From positions 124,001 through 188,000 of the forward strand of contig NZ_NOWF01000005.1 in the NCBI RefSeq assembly GCF_002245355.1: DNA of 64,000 nucleotides. The letters run 5' to 3'. Made by a program: the position numbers and the translations under genes. The notes under the pieces were generated by a model, which saw only the letters and a program-made list of their open reading frames with translations, did no database searches and had not been told where the DNA came from. Shown here piece after piece: positions 42,027-50,862 of this stretch (positions are counted from its first letter, which is position 1; every line of letters starts with the position of its first letter). Source of the stretch: Paludifilum halophilum. Its GTDB lineage: Bacteria > Bacillota > Bacilli > Thermoactinomycetales > DSM-45169.

Positions 42027-43216
42027 AAGATTTGATATTGGTTCGATATGGAGAACTGGCCTTAAAAGGAAATAACCGTGCCGATTTTGAGAACCGGCTG
42101 GTGCAAAATATCCATGAAAAATTAAAGCCTTTCCCCGGTGTAAAAGTGCGAAAAACCTTTGGCCGCATCTTTGTCGATCCCGGCGATCACGGATCGAAAC
42201 CGGTGCTCCAGGCGTTGTCCGAAGTGTTCGGTGTCGTCGGGATTTCTCCGGCGAAACGGGTCGCCTCCGATATGGATGCCATCCGGGAGGCGGCAGTGCA
42301 TCTGGTTCGTCACCGGCAGTCGCCGCCGAGTACGTTCAAGGTCGTCGCCAAGCGGGCGGATAAGACTTTCCCCCACACTTCCCAAGAAATCAACCGGACG
42401 GTGGGGACGGCGGTGCTCAAAGGTGTCCAAGGAATCCGGGTGGACGTGCACCAACCGGAGTTGGAGTTGCACATCGAAGTCCGGGGGAAGGAAACCTATC
42501 TTTACGGGGAAAATATCCCGGGGCCGGGCGGACTGCCCGTCGGGAGCAGTGGCCGTGTCATGCTGATGCTTTCCGGAGGCATCGACAGCCCGGTGGCGGG
42601 ATATCTGTCCATGAAACGGGGGGCGGATCTGGAAGCCGTTCATTTTCACAGTTACCCCTTTACCAGCAATCGCGCCAAACAAAAGGTGATTGATCTCGCC
42701 CGGATGATGACCCGTTACGGGGGTACCATCCGTCTGCATGTGGTCCCCTTTACCGAGGTGCAAACGCAGATCCGGGAACGTTGTACGCCTTCGTATCTGA
42801 TCACGATCATGCGCAGAATGATGATGCGCATATCTGAAGAAACGGCTCGCCGCCAAAAAGCGTTGGCACTGGTAACCGGGGAAAGTTTGGGACAGGTGGC
42901 CAGTCAGACCCTGGAGAGCATGAATGCGATCAATGACGCCGCCCAAATCCCCATCCTGCGCCCCCTGATCGGAATGGATAAACAGGAGATCATGACGATC
43001 TCGAAGCAGATCGGTACTTATGAAACATCGGTTCTTCCCTATGAAGACTGCTGTACCGTTTTCCAGCCCAAATCACCCGTCACCCGTCCCCGAGTGGACA
43101 AATCCAGGGAGTTGGAGTCCAAACTGGAGGTGGATCGGCTGGTCAGGGAAGCGGTGGAACAAACGGAACAGATCTGTATCACCCCGGAACAAACGGAAGA
43201 GTTCTCTTACTTCTGA
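42023..43216 (+). CDS. thiI: tRNA 4-thiouridine synthase ThiI
   Basis: Adenylates U8 of tRNA and transfers sulfur to it. The N-terminal ferredoxin-like and THUMP domains (GELALKGNNRADFE, SPAKRVASD, FPHTSQEINR) are followed by the PP-loop ATPase with MLMLSGGIDSPVAGYL and YEDCCTVF. The length of 397 residues is the Bacillus form, which lacks the C-terminal rhodanese domain of E. coli ThiI, so persulfide must come directly from the upstream desulfurase. The last residues after LVREAV are rich in Glu/Gln. A hairpin follows the stop codon. It is translationally coupled to nifZ. Confidence 0.95.
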   Translation: MKDLILVRYGELALKGNNRADFENRLVQNIHEKLKPFPGVKVRKTFGRIFVDPGDHGSKPVLQALSEVFGVVGISPAKRVASDMDAIREAAVHLVRHRQSPPSTFKVVAKRADKTFPHTSQEINRTVGTAVLKGVQGIRVDVHQPELELHIEVRGKETYLYGENIPGPGGLPVGSSGRVMLMLSGGIDSPVAGYLSMKRGADLEAVHFHSYPFTSNRAKQKVIDLARMMTRYGGTIRLHVVPFTEVQTQIRERCTPSYLITIMRRMMMRISEETARRQKALALVTGESLGQVASQTLESMNAINDAAQIPILRPLIGMDKQEIMTISKQIGTYETSVLPYEDCCTVFQPKSPVTRPRVDKSRELESKLEVDRLVREAVEQTEQICITPEQTEEFSYF

Positions 43217-43219
43217 TGT

Positions 43220-43262
43220 GGCGGATGCCGCTTCCTCCCGCAAGCGGAGGGACGCATCCGCC
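43220..43262 (+). terminator. Hairpin after thiI
   Basis: GGCGGATGC (43220-43228) pairs with GCATCCGCC (43254-43262), with an inner CGCTT/AAGCG helix. Only a short T tract follows; it may attenuate rather than terminate. Confidence 0.55.
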
Positions 43263-43301
43263 GCCCTATTTCAAAACACAGATTCAAATGGGAGGGGTTG
43301 G

Positions 43302-44957
43302 ATGCTGGAATTCAAGGAAGAAGTCTTGTCCCTGACGAAAGAGTTGGTCCAACATCCGAGTATCAACGGAACCATCGGTGAGCGGGATATTGCCTATAAG
43401 ATTTATAACTACTTCCGGGAACTCCCTTATTTCCGGGAACATCCGACCCATTTGCGCTTGTGCAAGACAGAAGGGGATGAACGGGAGCGTTATAACGTCT
43501 TGGCCTTGGTCAAGGGAAAAAACGCCGATCTCCAGGAAACGGTGATCCTGATGGGGCATATGGACACGGTGGGGGTGGAGGACTACGGTAAATGGAAGCG
43601 GCTCGCCTTTTTCCCGGATGATTTGATTGAGCATTGGCGGGAAGGAAAGGTACAAGCGAGAGTCCGGCAGGATATCGATACCGGAGACTGGATCTGCGGA
43701 CGGGGGACCGTCGATATGAAAAGCGGCGTGGCCGGTAACATCGCGCTGACCCGGTATTATGCCGAGCACCTGAACGAGTTGAATGGAAACATCCTCTTTG
43801 TTTCCGAATGCGACGAAGAGGATAATTCCAGGGGGATCCAATCCGCTGTCAAAGATTTGCTTCATCTGGCGCAGGAAGAGGAATTGAGTTATGTCGGCGC
43901 GATCAATACGGACTATACATCCCCCCAATTTGACGGGGACGAAAATCGATATGTTTACCTGGGTACCGTCGGAAAGCTTTTGCCCTCCTTTTTCATCGCC
44001 GGCAAGGGTACCCATGCCGGGCAACCCTTTGAGGGGTTTGACCCCAATCTGGTGGCGGTGGAATTGACCGCTCGTCTCGATTACAACCCCGAATTTTGCG
44101 ATGAGTTATACGGGGAAGTGACTCAACCCCCGGTCTCCCTCAAACAGACGGATCTGAAAAAGAAATACGATGTGCAGACACCTTTGTCCGCTTTTGTTTA
44201 TTATAACTTTTTCGTCCACAGCTGGTCTCCGAAGGATGTTCTGATTCGTTTGAAGGGGGTGGCGGAGGAATGCTTTGCCGCGGCTGTCGATCAATACAGG
44301 GACCGTTATCTCCGGTTTAGCCGTTACAGCGGCAATTCCCGGCAGCCGTTGGAGACTTTCCAACCCCGGGTTTACACCTATGAAGAATTGTATGAGGAGT
44401 GTCTCTCCCGCTTCGGCAGTGAATTCCAACGGGGAATGCACCAGTTCGCCATGAATCTGCTCAACGAGAAAGAATTGGATCTCAGGGAATACAGCTGCAA
44501 AATGGTGGAGGAATTGTGGAATTGGAGAGGCGAGGACACACCGGGGATCGTTTTGTTTTATTCTTCGGTTTATTTTCCCCGAATCGTCCTCAGTGAGAAG
44601 GACGACCGGGAACGACGTCTGATCGGAGCGGTCAACCGGGCGGTGAAAGAAGTTCAGCCCCACTACTCCCGACCGATCCAGGTTCGCAACTTTTTTCCTT
44701 ATATTTCGGATATGAGTTTTGTTGCGATCAGTGACGATCCCGAAGGGATCTCCGCCCTGCAAAAAAATATGCCCGCATGGGGCACAAAACACCGGATGGA
44801 TGTGGAAGCGATTCAATCCCTGGACATTCCGGTCGTCAACATCGGTCCTTACGGAATGGATGCTCATAAACAATGGGAACGAGTGGAGGTTCCCTATTCG
44901 ATGCAGGTGGTTCCCAACCTCAATTTCCAAGTGATCCGTCATTTATTGGGAATGTGA
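43302..44957 (+). CDS. rocB: M20 family peptidase, RocB-like arginine-utilisation protein
   Basis: Large M20-type metallohydrolase of 551 residues, full length for RocB of Bacillus, which is linked to arginine degradation though its exact reaction is unsettled. Metal-binding motifs are LMGHMDTVG, the bridging aspartate in GRGTVDMKSG, SECDEEDNSRG with the catalytic glutamates and the histidine in GKGTHAGQPFEG. ISDMSFVAIS and NIGPYGMDAHKQWERV close the domain. The ATG at 43302 follows GGAGGGG; the frame is open upstream from 43020 but that part overlaps thiI and the hairpin. No other roc genes are nearby. Confidence 0.88.
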   Translation: MLEFKEEVLSLTKELVQHPSINGTIGERDIAYKIYNYFRELPYFREHPTHLRLCKTEGDERERYNVLALVKGKNADLQETVILMGHMDTVGVEDYGKWKRLAFFPDDLIEHWREGKVQARVRQDIDTGDWICGRGTVDMKSGVAGNIALTRYYAEHLNELNGNILFVSECDEEDNSRGIQSAVKDLLHLAQEEELSYVGAINTDYTSPQFDGDENRYVYLGTVGKLLPSFFIAGKGTHAGQPFEGFDPNLVAVELTARLDYNPEFCDELYGEVTQPPVSLKQTDLKKKYDVQTPLSAFVYYNFFVHSWSPKDVLIRLKGVAEECFAAAVDQYRDRYLRFSRYSGNSRQPLETFQPRVYTYEELYEECLSRFGSEFQRGMHQFAMNLLNEKELDLREYSCKMVEELWNWRGEDTPGIVLFYSSVYFPRIVLSEKDDRERRLIGAVNRAVKEVQPHYSRPIQVRNFFPYISDMSFVAISDDPEGISALQKNMPAWGTKHRMDVEAIQSLDIPVVNIGPYGMDAHKQWERVEVPYSMQVVPNLNFQVIRHLLGM

Positions 44958-44962
44958 TCTGT

Positions 44963-45238
44963 TCAGCCGGCCTCTTCGATCCTGTGAGCCAACTCAAAAT
45001 CCTTTTCTGTGATCCCGCCGGCGTCATGGGTGGTGACGCTCACTTCCACTTGACCGTAGCTGAGAAGCATGTCCGGGTGGTGGTTCAGCTCTTCGGCGAT
45101 ATCAGCGGTGCGCTGGACAAAGCGGACTCCATCCAGGTACGTGTCGAAACGGAAAATCCGGGTCATTTTTCCATTCTGCTGGGACCATTCGGGAAAATCA
45201 CATAGACGGGCTTCGATCTCCTCGGGTTTTAATTTCAT
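44963..45238 (-). CDS. Pterin-4a-carbinolamine dehydratase
   Basis: 91-residue protein of the PCD/DCoH family, which dehydrates 4a-hydroxytetrahydropterin and recycles the cofactor of aromatic amino acid hydroxylases. The diagnostic block AEELNHHPDMLLSYGQVEVSVTTHDAGG contains the catalytic histidine pair and the Asp-Ala-Gly-Gly turn. The ATG at 45238 is chosen because GAAGGAGGG lies upstream; an in-frame start at 45268 would add ten residues before that RBS. No hydroxylase gene is near, a common situation in which it may support another pterin enzyme. It is convergent with rocB, six bases apart. Confidence 0.92.
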   Translation of the reverse strand: MKLKPEEIEARLCDFPEWSQQNGKMTRIFRFDTYLDGVRFVQRTADIAEELNHHPDMLLSYGQVEVSVTTHDAGGITEKDFELAHRIEEAG

Positions 45239-45359
45239 ACAGGATCCCTCCTTCGCGGTTTCATCCAATACTTACCCTGATAAAGAGGATGTTAAAATGC
45301 TATCTTAAATATGATCCCGCAGAGTTTTTTTGTGATGGAATGAAGGGTTGGATCATGTG

Positions 45360-46022
45360 ATGGACATCCAATTTTGGATTGGTTTTATCAATATTATTAT
45401 TCTCGACTTGGTGTTGAGCGGCGACAATGCGGTTGTCATCGGAATGGCGGCACGGAAGCTTCCTCAGGAACAGCGGAAAAAGGCGATCCTGTACGGAACG
45501 CTGGCGGCGGTGATCCTGCGGGTGACCTTGACGCTGATCGCGGTTTGGCTGTTGAAGATTCCCCTTTTGAAAGCGATCGGGGGTCTTCTCCTGCTCTGGA
45601 TCGCCGTTAAGCTGCTGGCGGACGAAGGCGGGGAGGCGGATCTCCGTATGGATGACGGTTTGAAGTCCGCCATCAGAACGATTATCGTCGCCGATGTCGT
45701 GATGAGTCTGGATAATGTTTTGGCTGTGGCCGGCGCTGCCCACGGGAATTTTTGGCTCGTCCTGTTCGGGTTGGCGTTAAGCATCCCGATCCTGATGTGG
45801 GGAAGTAAGCTGGTTGCTGTGGTTATGAATAAGCTTCCCTGGCTGGTTTATGTAGGGGCGGGCATTCTCGGCTACACAGCGGGTCAGTTGATCGTGGAAG
45901 ACCCGATCCTTCACGAGAGACTGTGGAAACAAGTGCAAGGGATTTCCTGGGTGGTTCCCCTCGGACTCACGGCCGGTGTACTCCTCATCGGCCGTTGGCG
46001 GAGAACCCGAAGAACTCCTTAA
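45360..46022 (+). CDS. TerC family membrane protein (YjbE/YkoY type)
   Basis: Seven-helix TerC-family protein of 220 residues. The metal-binding motifs are LDLVLSGDNAVVIGMA in helix 1 and VADVVMSLDNVLAVAGA in helix 4-5, each with the conserved Asp-Asn. Bacillus relatives export manganese or help metalate secreted proteins. No yybP-ykoY manganese riboswitch is visible upstream, which distinguishes it from many relatives. The start may be ATG 45360 or the GTG at 45357; AAGGG lies 9-12 bases upstream. A strong terminator follows. Confidence 0.9.
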   Translation: MDIQFWIGFINIIILDLVLSGDNAVVIGMAARKLPQEQRKKAILYGTLAAVILRVTLTLIAVWLLKIPLLKAIGGLLLLWIAVKLLADEGGEADLRMDDGLKSAIRTIIVADVVMSLDNVLAVAGAAHGNFWLVLFGLALSIPILMWGSKLVAVVMNKLPWLVYVGAGILGYTAGQLIVEDPILHERLWKQVQGISWVVPLGLTAGVLLIGRWRRTRRTP

Positions 46023-46054
46023 AGCCGGGAAAAGTCGGTTTTTACTCCTGTTTT

Positions 46055-46093
46055 CACCCGTCGGCGCGCGGTTGACCGCCCGGCGGGTGTTTT
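46055..46093 (+). terminator. Terminator after the TerC gene
   Basis: CACCCGTCGG (46055-46064) pairs with CCGGCGGGTG (46080-46089), one G-U, followed by TTTT. Confidence 0.85.
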
Positions 46094-46158
46094 GGTATGC
46101 TCCGACACCGGCTTGCCCATACTAAAACCGGTCGCAATTCGGTAAGGAGGAAAACCGT

Positions 46159-46752
46159 ATGGCTGCCGGATTTCTTACGGCTTGGCGGATCTGTGATACG
46201 CTTTATTATCATGTTACCCGTCTCCAATATGTCGATCATCAAAATGGAAACTTATTTCGAGTGATTGTCAAAACCTACCGCGGAGAACCTTTGACCACCC
46301 GGGAGGGCATTCGCTTAAAACCGGGTGATCTATACGCCAAATTGCACCTGCACAATGTTCAGATCGCTCATTTGTTAAGAGATTTCTCACCTCCGGAGCA
46401 TTGGAGGATGGATTTCAAAGGGGAATTGGCCGTTCTCAAGTCGATTCGGCGATCCTTGCCGGCTTTGGCCTCTTATCTGGCTGATCATCCCCGGTCCGGG
46501 GAAATCAAAATGTTGTTGGGGACGACGTTCCTGCATCGGGGTGCTGAAAAACTGGGGTTCAGTACAGCGGATTTGCCTGGGCAATGGCGGATTTGGTTGA
46601 AAACCCAGTTGCTGAAATGGATTCTATTTCACTGCCATCCCTGCGGATGGCAACGATTGCAGATCAAAACGAATCAATTGGTTCCCAAACGGGTATTTAT
46701 TCCGCGTGTGGAATTTATTCAGCGTTATCATACGGGGGCGTCCAATGAGTAA
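46159..46752 (+). CDS. YkoP-like protein
   Basis: 197-residue protein that resembles Bacillus YkoP: MAAGFLTAWRICDTLYYHVTRLQYVD near the N-terminus, then GDLYAKLHLHNVQIAHLL and a basic C-terminus. No catalytic motif is recognisable; a polysaccharide deacetylase-associated or membrane-lipid role has been suggested only from its constant neighbours. It overlaps the glycosyltransferase gene by 8 bases, which implies coupled translation, and a YkoQ-like phosphoesterase gene follows. TAAGGAGGAAAA precedes the ATG. Confidence 0.82.
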   Translation: MAAGFLTAWRICDTLYYHVTRLQYVDHQNGNLFRVIVKTYRGEPLTTREGIRLKPGDLYAKLHLHNVQIAHLLRDFSPPEHWRMDFKGELAVLKSIRRSLPALASYLADHPRSGEIKMLLGTTFLHRGAEKLGFSTADLPGQWRIWLKTQLLKWILFHCHPCGWQRLQIKTNQLVPKRVFIPRVEFIQRYHTGASNE

Positions 46753-47860
46753 AGTACTGATTTTAACAGAGACCATCGGTGGAAATGGACATTACCGGGC
46801 AGCTGACGCGGTCTTAAAGGGGTTGCAGCATGTTGAACCTCGGTTGCCCGTGGACATCACATGCGGATTACCCCATTTCAGCCGCCAGCTGGAGGGGTTC
46901 GTCCGCAGAGTCTACTTGAATACCCTTCAATTCGCCCCGGGTTTATGGGGGGCGGCGTACAGCAAGGAGGAAGAGTTCAGCGACACCTTTCGATCTTCCC
47001 TGGGAAAAGTACTGGCTCATAAGTTGGAGGAATACTTCGATCAAGTGCGCCCGCAAGTGGTGGTTTGTACCCACGCTTTTTGCCTGGGAGCGGCAGGGGT
47101 GGTAAAGGAGCGGGGCCGGATTCCTTTTCGGCTGGGAACGGCCATTACCGACTTTGATGTGAACGGTTTTTGGGTTCATCCTTCGGTCGACTTTTATCTG
47201 GTGGCCCATGAAAGCGTAGCTGACAAGCTTCAGTCCCGACACGGAATTCCCGGAGAACGTATTTACCGAACCGGGATTCCGATCGATCCGGCCTTTTCAA
47301 GGACCCCATCCCCGAAGCGCGAGGTTCGGGTCGAGATGGCGATGGATCCGGATCCATTCACCGTTTTGTTGATGGGGGGAGGAGTCGGTCTCGGTCCCCT
47401 GGAACATGCGATTAAGCAGTTTGACCGGGAAATGCCGGAAGCCCAGCTGGTGGTGATCACCGGTAAAAACAAAAGTTTATTGGAACGTTTGCGGTCCCGG
47501 TTTGACGGTAAACCGAATATCCGCCTTCTCGGGTATGTGGACCGCATGGCGGATTGGATGAGCGCCTCGGACTTGATTGTTTCCAAACCCGGCGGTCTGA
47601 CCAGTTCCGAAGCTCTGGCCACGGGTCTGCCGCTTCTCATCTGTCGTCCCATTCCCGGTCAGGAAGAGCGGAACAGTCGGTTTTTAACGGAACAACGGGT
47701 GGCTCTTCGCCAGGATCAACCCCGTTCCATTCCCCGGCATATTCACCCGTTGATGCAGGATCCCGGCCGGTGGGAGGAAATGAGCCGGCGGGCCAAAGGC
47801 TTGGGCAAGCCCCGTTCTTCCCTGGATGCGGCACAAGTCATTTTGCAGTATTTATCTTAA
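46745..47860 (+). CDS. GT28/MGDG synthase-type glycosyltransferase (YkoN-like)
   Basis: Glycosyltransferase of GT-B fold related to MGDG synthases, UgtP and MurG. The N-terminal half has LILTETIGGNGHYRAADAVLKGL, where UgtP-like enzymes bind the lipid acceptor; the C-terminal half has the nucleotide-sugar-binding SASDLIVSKPGGLTSSEALATGLPLL. Length is 371 residues. The product is probably a glycolipid, or a lipid-linked sugar, at the cytoplasmic membrane face; acceptor and donor are not identifiable. The ATG at 46745 lies within the ykoP end. The matching trio ykoN-ykoP-ykoQ occurs in Bacillus. Confidence 0.88.
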   Translation: MSKVLILTETIGGNGHYRAADAVLKGLQHVEPRLPVDITCGLPHFSRQLEGFVRRVYLNTLQFAPGLWGAAYSKEEEFSDTFRSSLGKVLAHKLEEYFDQVRPQVVVCTHAFCLGAAGVVKERGRIPFRLGTAITDFDVNGFWVHPSVDFYLVAHESVADKLQSRHGIPGERIYRTGIPIDPAFSRTPSPKREVRVEMAMDPDPFTVLLMGGGVGLGPLEHAIKQFDREMPEAQLVVITGKNKSLLERLRSRFDGKPNIRLLGYVDRMADWMSASDLIVSKPGGLTSSEALATGLPLLICRPIPGQEERNSRFLTEQRVALRQDQPRSIPRHIHPLMQDPGRWEEMSRRAKGLGKPRSSLDAAQVILQYLS

Positions 47861-48014
47861 AAAAACGAGGTGTATAAGATCTCGGTCTCTTACACATAGT
47901 AAGACTGCCGGTAACGAGGCGGAGGAAAGAGCCGACAGGTGGATGGATCCGAGGCGTCGTATTGCAGGGACTGATCCCCCCTCCCCGGATGCGGCCCATA
48001 ACCGTACATCACAG

Positions 48015-48089
48015 TGGGGAGTAGCCAAGCGGTAAGGCAACGGACTTTGACTCCGTGATACGCAGGTTCGATCCCTGCCTCCCCAGCCA
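48015..48089 (+). tRNA. tRNA-Gln (anticodon TTG)
   Basis: Acceptor TGGGGAG pairs with CTCCCCA (the U1-A72 pair is typical of tRNA-Gln), the anticodon stem is ACGGA/TCCGT with loop CTTTGAC, and the T arm contains GGTTCGATCCC. CCA is encoded at 48087-48089. A terminator follows at once. Confidence 0.96.
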
Positions 48090-48092
48090 GGA

Positions 48093-48121
48093 AAACCTTG
48101 GATACATTCCAAGGTTTTTTC
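48093..48121 (+). terminator. Terminator of the tRNA-Gln transcript
   Basis: AAACCTTGG (48093-48101) pairs with CCAAGGTTT (48109-48117), a 7-base loop and a TTTTTT tail. Confidence 0.92.
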
Positions 48122-48201
48122 ATGCTGCTTTGACTCGACGAAAAGCTTGTTTTGCTTTAAGATAAATAAGGTATCTGGGAGTAGAATGGTGGTGAGAATC
48201 C

Positions 48202-49029
48202 TTGATTTGGGCACTGACGATTCTCGTGGCAATCATAATGGTGATTTGGGCTGTCGCCCGTCGGAATACCTTTAAACCGATGATCAAACGCGTCAAGATC
48301 GAAGTCTCTCATCCGCTGGATGATCAAGGACTCCGCATTCTCCACCTGTCTGATCTTCATATGGAGAAGTTGTCCATCACGCCGGAGGCTCTGCTGAATC
48401 GGGTCAATCAGGAAACGATCGATTTAATCGCTTTAACCGGGGATTACTTGGATACGGCACGCAAGACGGAATCATTTTTGGAATATATGGATGCACTCGC
48501 CTCTCTTAAGCCCCGCTACGGGATGTTTGCCGTCTTTGGCAATCATGATTACTGCATTGAGGAACATCTGCCCGATCTGCAGCGGGAGATGGAAAAGCGG
48601 GGATGTGTCGTCCTGAACAACGAGCATACGAGCATCCCTCTGGGCGATCACACCTTGAACATCATCGGAATCGACGATTACTACACCGGGCGGAGTGACG
48701 CCGACCGCGCCTTTGAGGGGGTCGGTGAGGGAATCAATCTGGTCCTCACCCATGATCCCAACATCGTGTTGGAAATGGATCACCATTTCGATTATCTTCT
48801 GTCCGGCCACTTTCACGGCGGACAGATTCATTGGCCCAAGCCCTATCACTTGCGCAAAATGGGCCGCCTGCCCTGTCAAAATATTATCAGCGGGTTGCAT
48901 TACCACGATAACCGGGCGTTCTATATCAGCGACGGATTGGGACAGACTGCTTTCAACATCCGTCTGCGCTCCCGGCCGGAAATCACCTTTCACAACTTGG
49001 GAGGCTCCTCTATGGAGATCAAGGGTTGA
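48202..49029 (+). CDS. Membrane-anchored metallophosphoesterase (YkoQ-like)
   Basis: Calcineurin-like phosphoesterase of 275 residues with an N-terminal membrane anchor (residues 1-20). The five metal motifs are complete: ILHLSDLHME, LTGDYLDT, FAVFGNHDY, LVLTHDPN and LLSGHFHGGQ. Such UDP-2,3-diacylglucosamine-pyrophosphatase-like enzymes hydrolyse phospholipid head groups or related phosphoesters; Bacillus YkoQ is uncharacterised. The start is TTG behind GGTGGTGAG. A tRNA-Gln transcript separates it from the YkoN-like gene, but conserved synteny with ykoN-ykoP in Bacillus suggests a shared pathway. Confidence 0.88.
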   Translation: MIWALTILVAIIMVIWAVARRNTFKPMIKRVKIEVSHPLDDQGLRILHLSDLHMEKLSITPEALLNRVNQETIDLIALTGDYLDTARKTESFLEYMDALASLKPRYGMFAVFGNHDYCIEEHLPDLQREMEKRGCVVLNNEHTSIPLGDHTLNIIGIDDYYTGRSDADRAFEGVGEGINLVLTHDPNIVLEMDHHFDYLLSGHFHGGQIHWPKPYHLRKMGRLPCQNIISGLHYHDNRAFYISDGLGQTAFNIRLRSRPEITFHNLGGSSMEIKG

Positions 49030-49156
49030 AAACCATAACCGATATGCGGGTAGAATCCCCTTTGAGTCCACAGTAAAAGTAAGTCTTTTACTGTGACTTG
49101 GAGGGGGTTATTTTAATTTCAGTTGAAAAAAAGGCGGCATAAGCCGCTCAACTGGA

Positions 49157-49294
49157 TTACCCTCCGATAGGAATAGATTTTGACGAACTGCTAACCTGGA
49201 TACCGCCGATAGGATTTTCCGCCGTCTCTGCTCAATTCTCCAAGCTTGGGAAACCGACGCCCAAAACAGCGATAAGAGCGTTTCCTAAACGATG
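49157..49294 (-). other. Possible relic or unusual signal-peptide gene behind the RRNPP regulator
   Basis: Immediately downstream of the regulator, one minus-strand frame reads a hydrophobic segment (NALIAVLGVGFPSLEN), a TGA (49232-49234), then a 24-residue tail containing ENPIGG and ending SIPIGG before TAA. Hydrophobic leader plus short repeated C-terminal peptide is how RRNPP pheromone precursors look. However, no ATG, GTG or TTG with an RBS starts this frame and the TGA interrupts it, so it is at best degenerate. Confidence 0.25.
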
Positions 49295-50574
49295 TCAACC
49301 TCTATTTTATAGAGTTGTCGAACGTATTCAGTAAACTTTTTTTCATCAAGGGGTTCCCAGGCTTGGGAAAGTAGTAATAAAGTACGAGTTTCCTGGTTTT
49401 CCAATTTCAATTTTTTTGATATTTCAAGCGCCTCCTCAAGAGGATAAATCGCTTCTTTATTTTTTCCTTGAGCAATGAAACATTCACCCAATACAATCAA
49501 GGCATTAGACAAAGAAATATGATCGCGAACTTCCCTTGCAATCTCAATCCCTTTCTGAATTTCTGCTTCAGCCCTTAAGTATTGTCCTTCTTCCATGTAC
49601 AATGCTCCCAGCTGAGCATAGACGTTTACCGTTGTGTTTTTTACTTGCATGGAATGAGCAAGGCTCAAAGCTGTATAAAATGCCGTTTTCGCTAAATCGG
49701 CTTTTCTACACATGAGATAGGTGTTCCCCAATACTGCCCACAGGTCAAAGGTCCGATCGTAATCTCCGTTAATTCGGGCGAGTTCAATTCCCTCTAAGGC
49801 GCACTGTACGGCATCATCATACATTTTACTTTTCCGATACAGATTGGACCGGATTTTATAAAGTAAAAGGACCACGGGAAGGCTTTTTATCGTCTCTATA
49901 TCCTCCCACATCTCATGGATGATTCGGTTGGCTTCCTCCAACCGTCCCAGCTTCTCCAAATAGGTGGTTTTGTTAGCCAATAAAATGTGCTTGTAATAAG
50001 TACGATCCCCTTTGTCATTAAAGGCGTCCAACCCGCTTTCCGTAAAATCGATCGCCTGATCCAAACGGTTTTGAAAGAAAGCACACCGGCCGAGTTCATT
50101 AAAACTGGCCGCCTCGATGTTGGAGCGGTCTTCAGGCTTGCTTGCCAATTGGATCGCCGTAAAGTAAGCTCGTTCCGCTTTTGGCCAGTTATTTTCTCTT
50201 TGGCGGCCTTTCCCCTCTAGAAAATAAATCGTGGGTCCGAATGGGTCATGGTCTGATTCCCTGATTTCTTTCAGTTGGTCCAAAGCTTCTTTTGTTTTTC
50301 CCGCGTCAATCATGCATTCGATAGCCTTTAAGCGGATTTCCGTTTCACTTCGTTCCACCTGATAGGTTTCAATAAGATTGGGAAGGTCTTCCGAATCAAT
50401 TCCTATTTTATCCATCAAATAAACGGTTTTGTCTGCTTTCACATGGGGAATACCCCGCTCGATATTGCTGATGGTAGCCGGTGAAATTTGATCATCCGAC
50501 AAATCTTCAAGACGTAACCCCTTTTCTTTTCTCGTTTTCCGGATGACTTCCCCCACTTTGTTTGGATCGAGCAT
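49285..50574 (-). CDS. HTH-TPR regulator, RRNPP (Rap/NprR/PlcR/AimR) type
   Basis: 429-residue protein with an N-terminal XRE-type helix-turn-helix (residues about 5-60: VGEVIRKTRKEKGLRLEDLSDDQISPATISNIERG) and then about eight tetratricopeptide repeats of roughly 40 residues each, for example SFNELGRCAFFQNRLDQAIDF and GECFIAQGKNKEAIYPLEEAL. This is the layout of peptide-sensing regulators such as NprR and PlcR. The ATG at 50574 follows GGAGAG; an ATG at 50595 overlaps that box. It is divergent from the first toxin gene across an AT-rich 290-base region, so it may control the island. Confidence 0.87.
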   Translation of the reverse strand: MLDPNKVGEVIRKTRKEKGLRLEDLSDDQISPATISNIERGIPHVKADKTVYLMDKIGIDSEDLPNLIETYQVERSETEIRLKAIECMIDAGKTKEALDQLKEIRESDHDPFGPTIYFLEGKGRQRENNWPKAERAYFTAIQLASKPEDRSNIEAASFNELGRCAFFQNRLDQAIDFTESGLDAFNDKGDRTYYKHILLANKTTYLEKLGRLEEANRIIHEMWEDIETIKSLPVVLLLYKIRSNLYRKSKMYDDAVQCALEGIELARINGDYDRTFDLWAVLGNTYLMCRKADLAKTAFYTALSLAHSMQVKNTTVNVYAQLGALYMEEGQYLRAEAEIQKGIEIAREVRDHISLSNALIVLGECFIAQGKNKEAIYPLEEALEISKKLKLENQETRTLLLLSQAWEPLDEKKFTEYVRQLYKIEVDIV

Positions 50575-50862
50575 TTTTATCACTCTCCATTTCATAGTCA
50601 GTCCCCAGTTTATTGTACACTTATCTTACAAATTGGTTGACATTTTACCACCACAAAAGTCTTGATCTGTAGGTTTTTCATAAAAAAACCACCTTCCAAT
50701 CTTTTATGTTATTTACTTTTTCATGAACATTTTATATGATTGTATGAAAATTGGGAATAGGAATAATTATATTTAACGGAACCTTTCCTCTTTAATTATT
50801 TTTTAAAATATTGGTTTGGAAAGATCGGAAAGGTAGAGCTTCTCTACAACAGGGAGGTCCGC

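Noticed and set aside
45270-45359. yybP-ykoY manganese riboswitch before the TerC gene
   Set aside because: None of the conserved yybP-ykoY sequences are present and the leader is too short.
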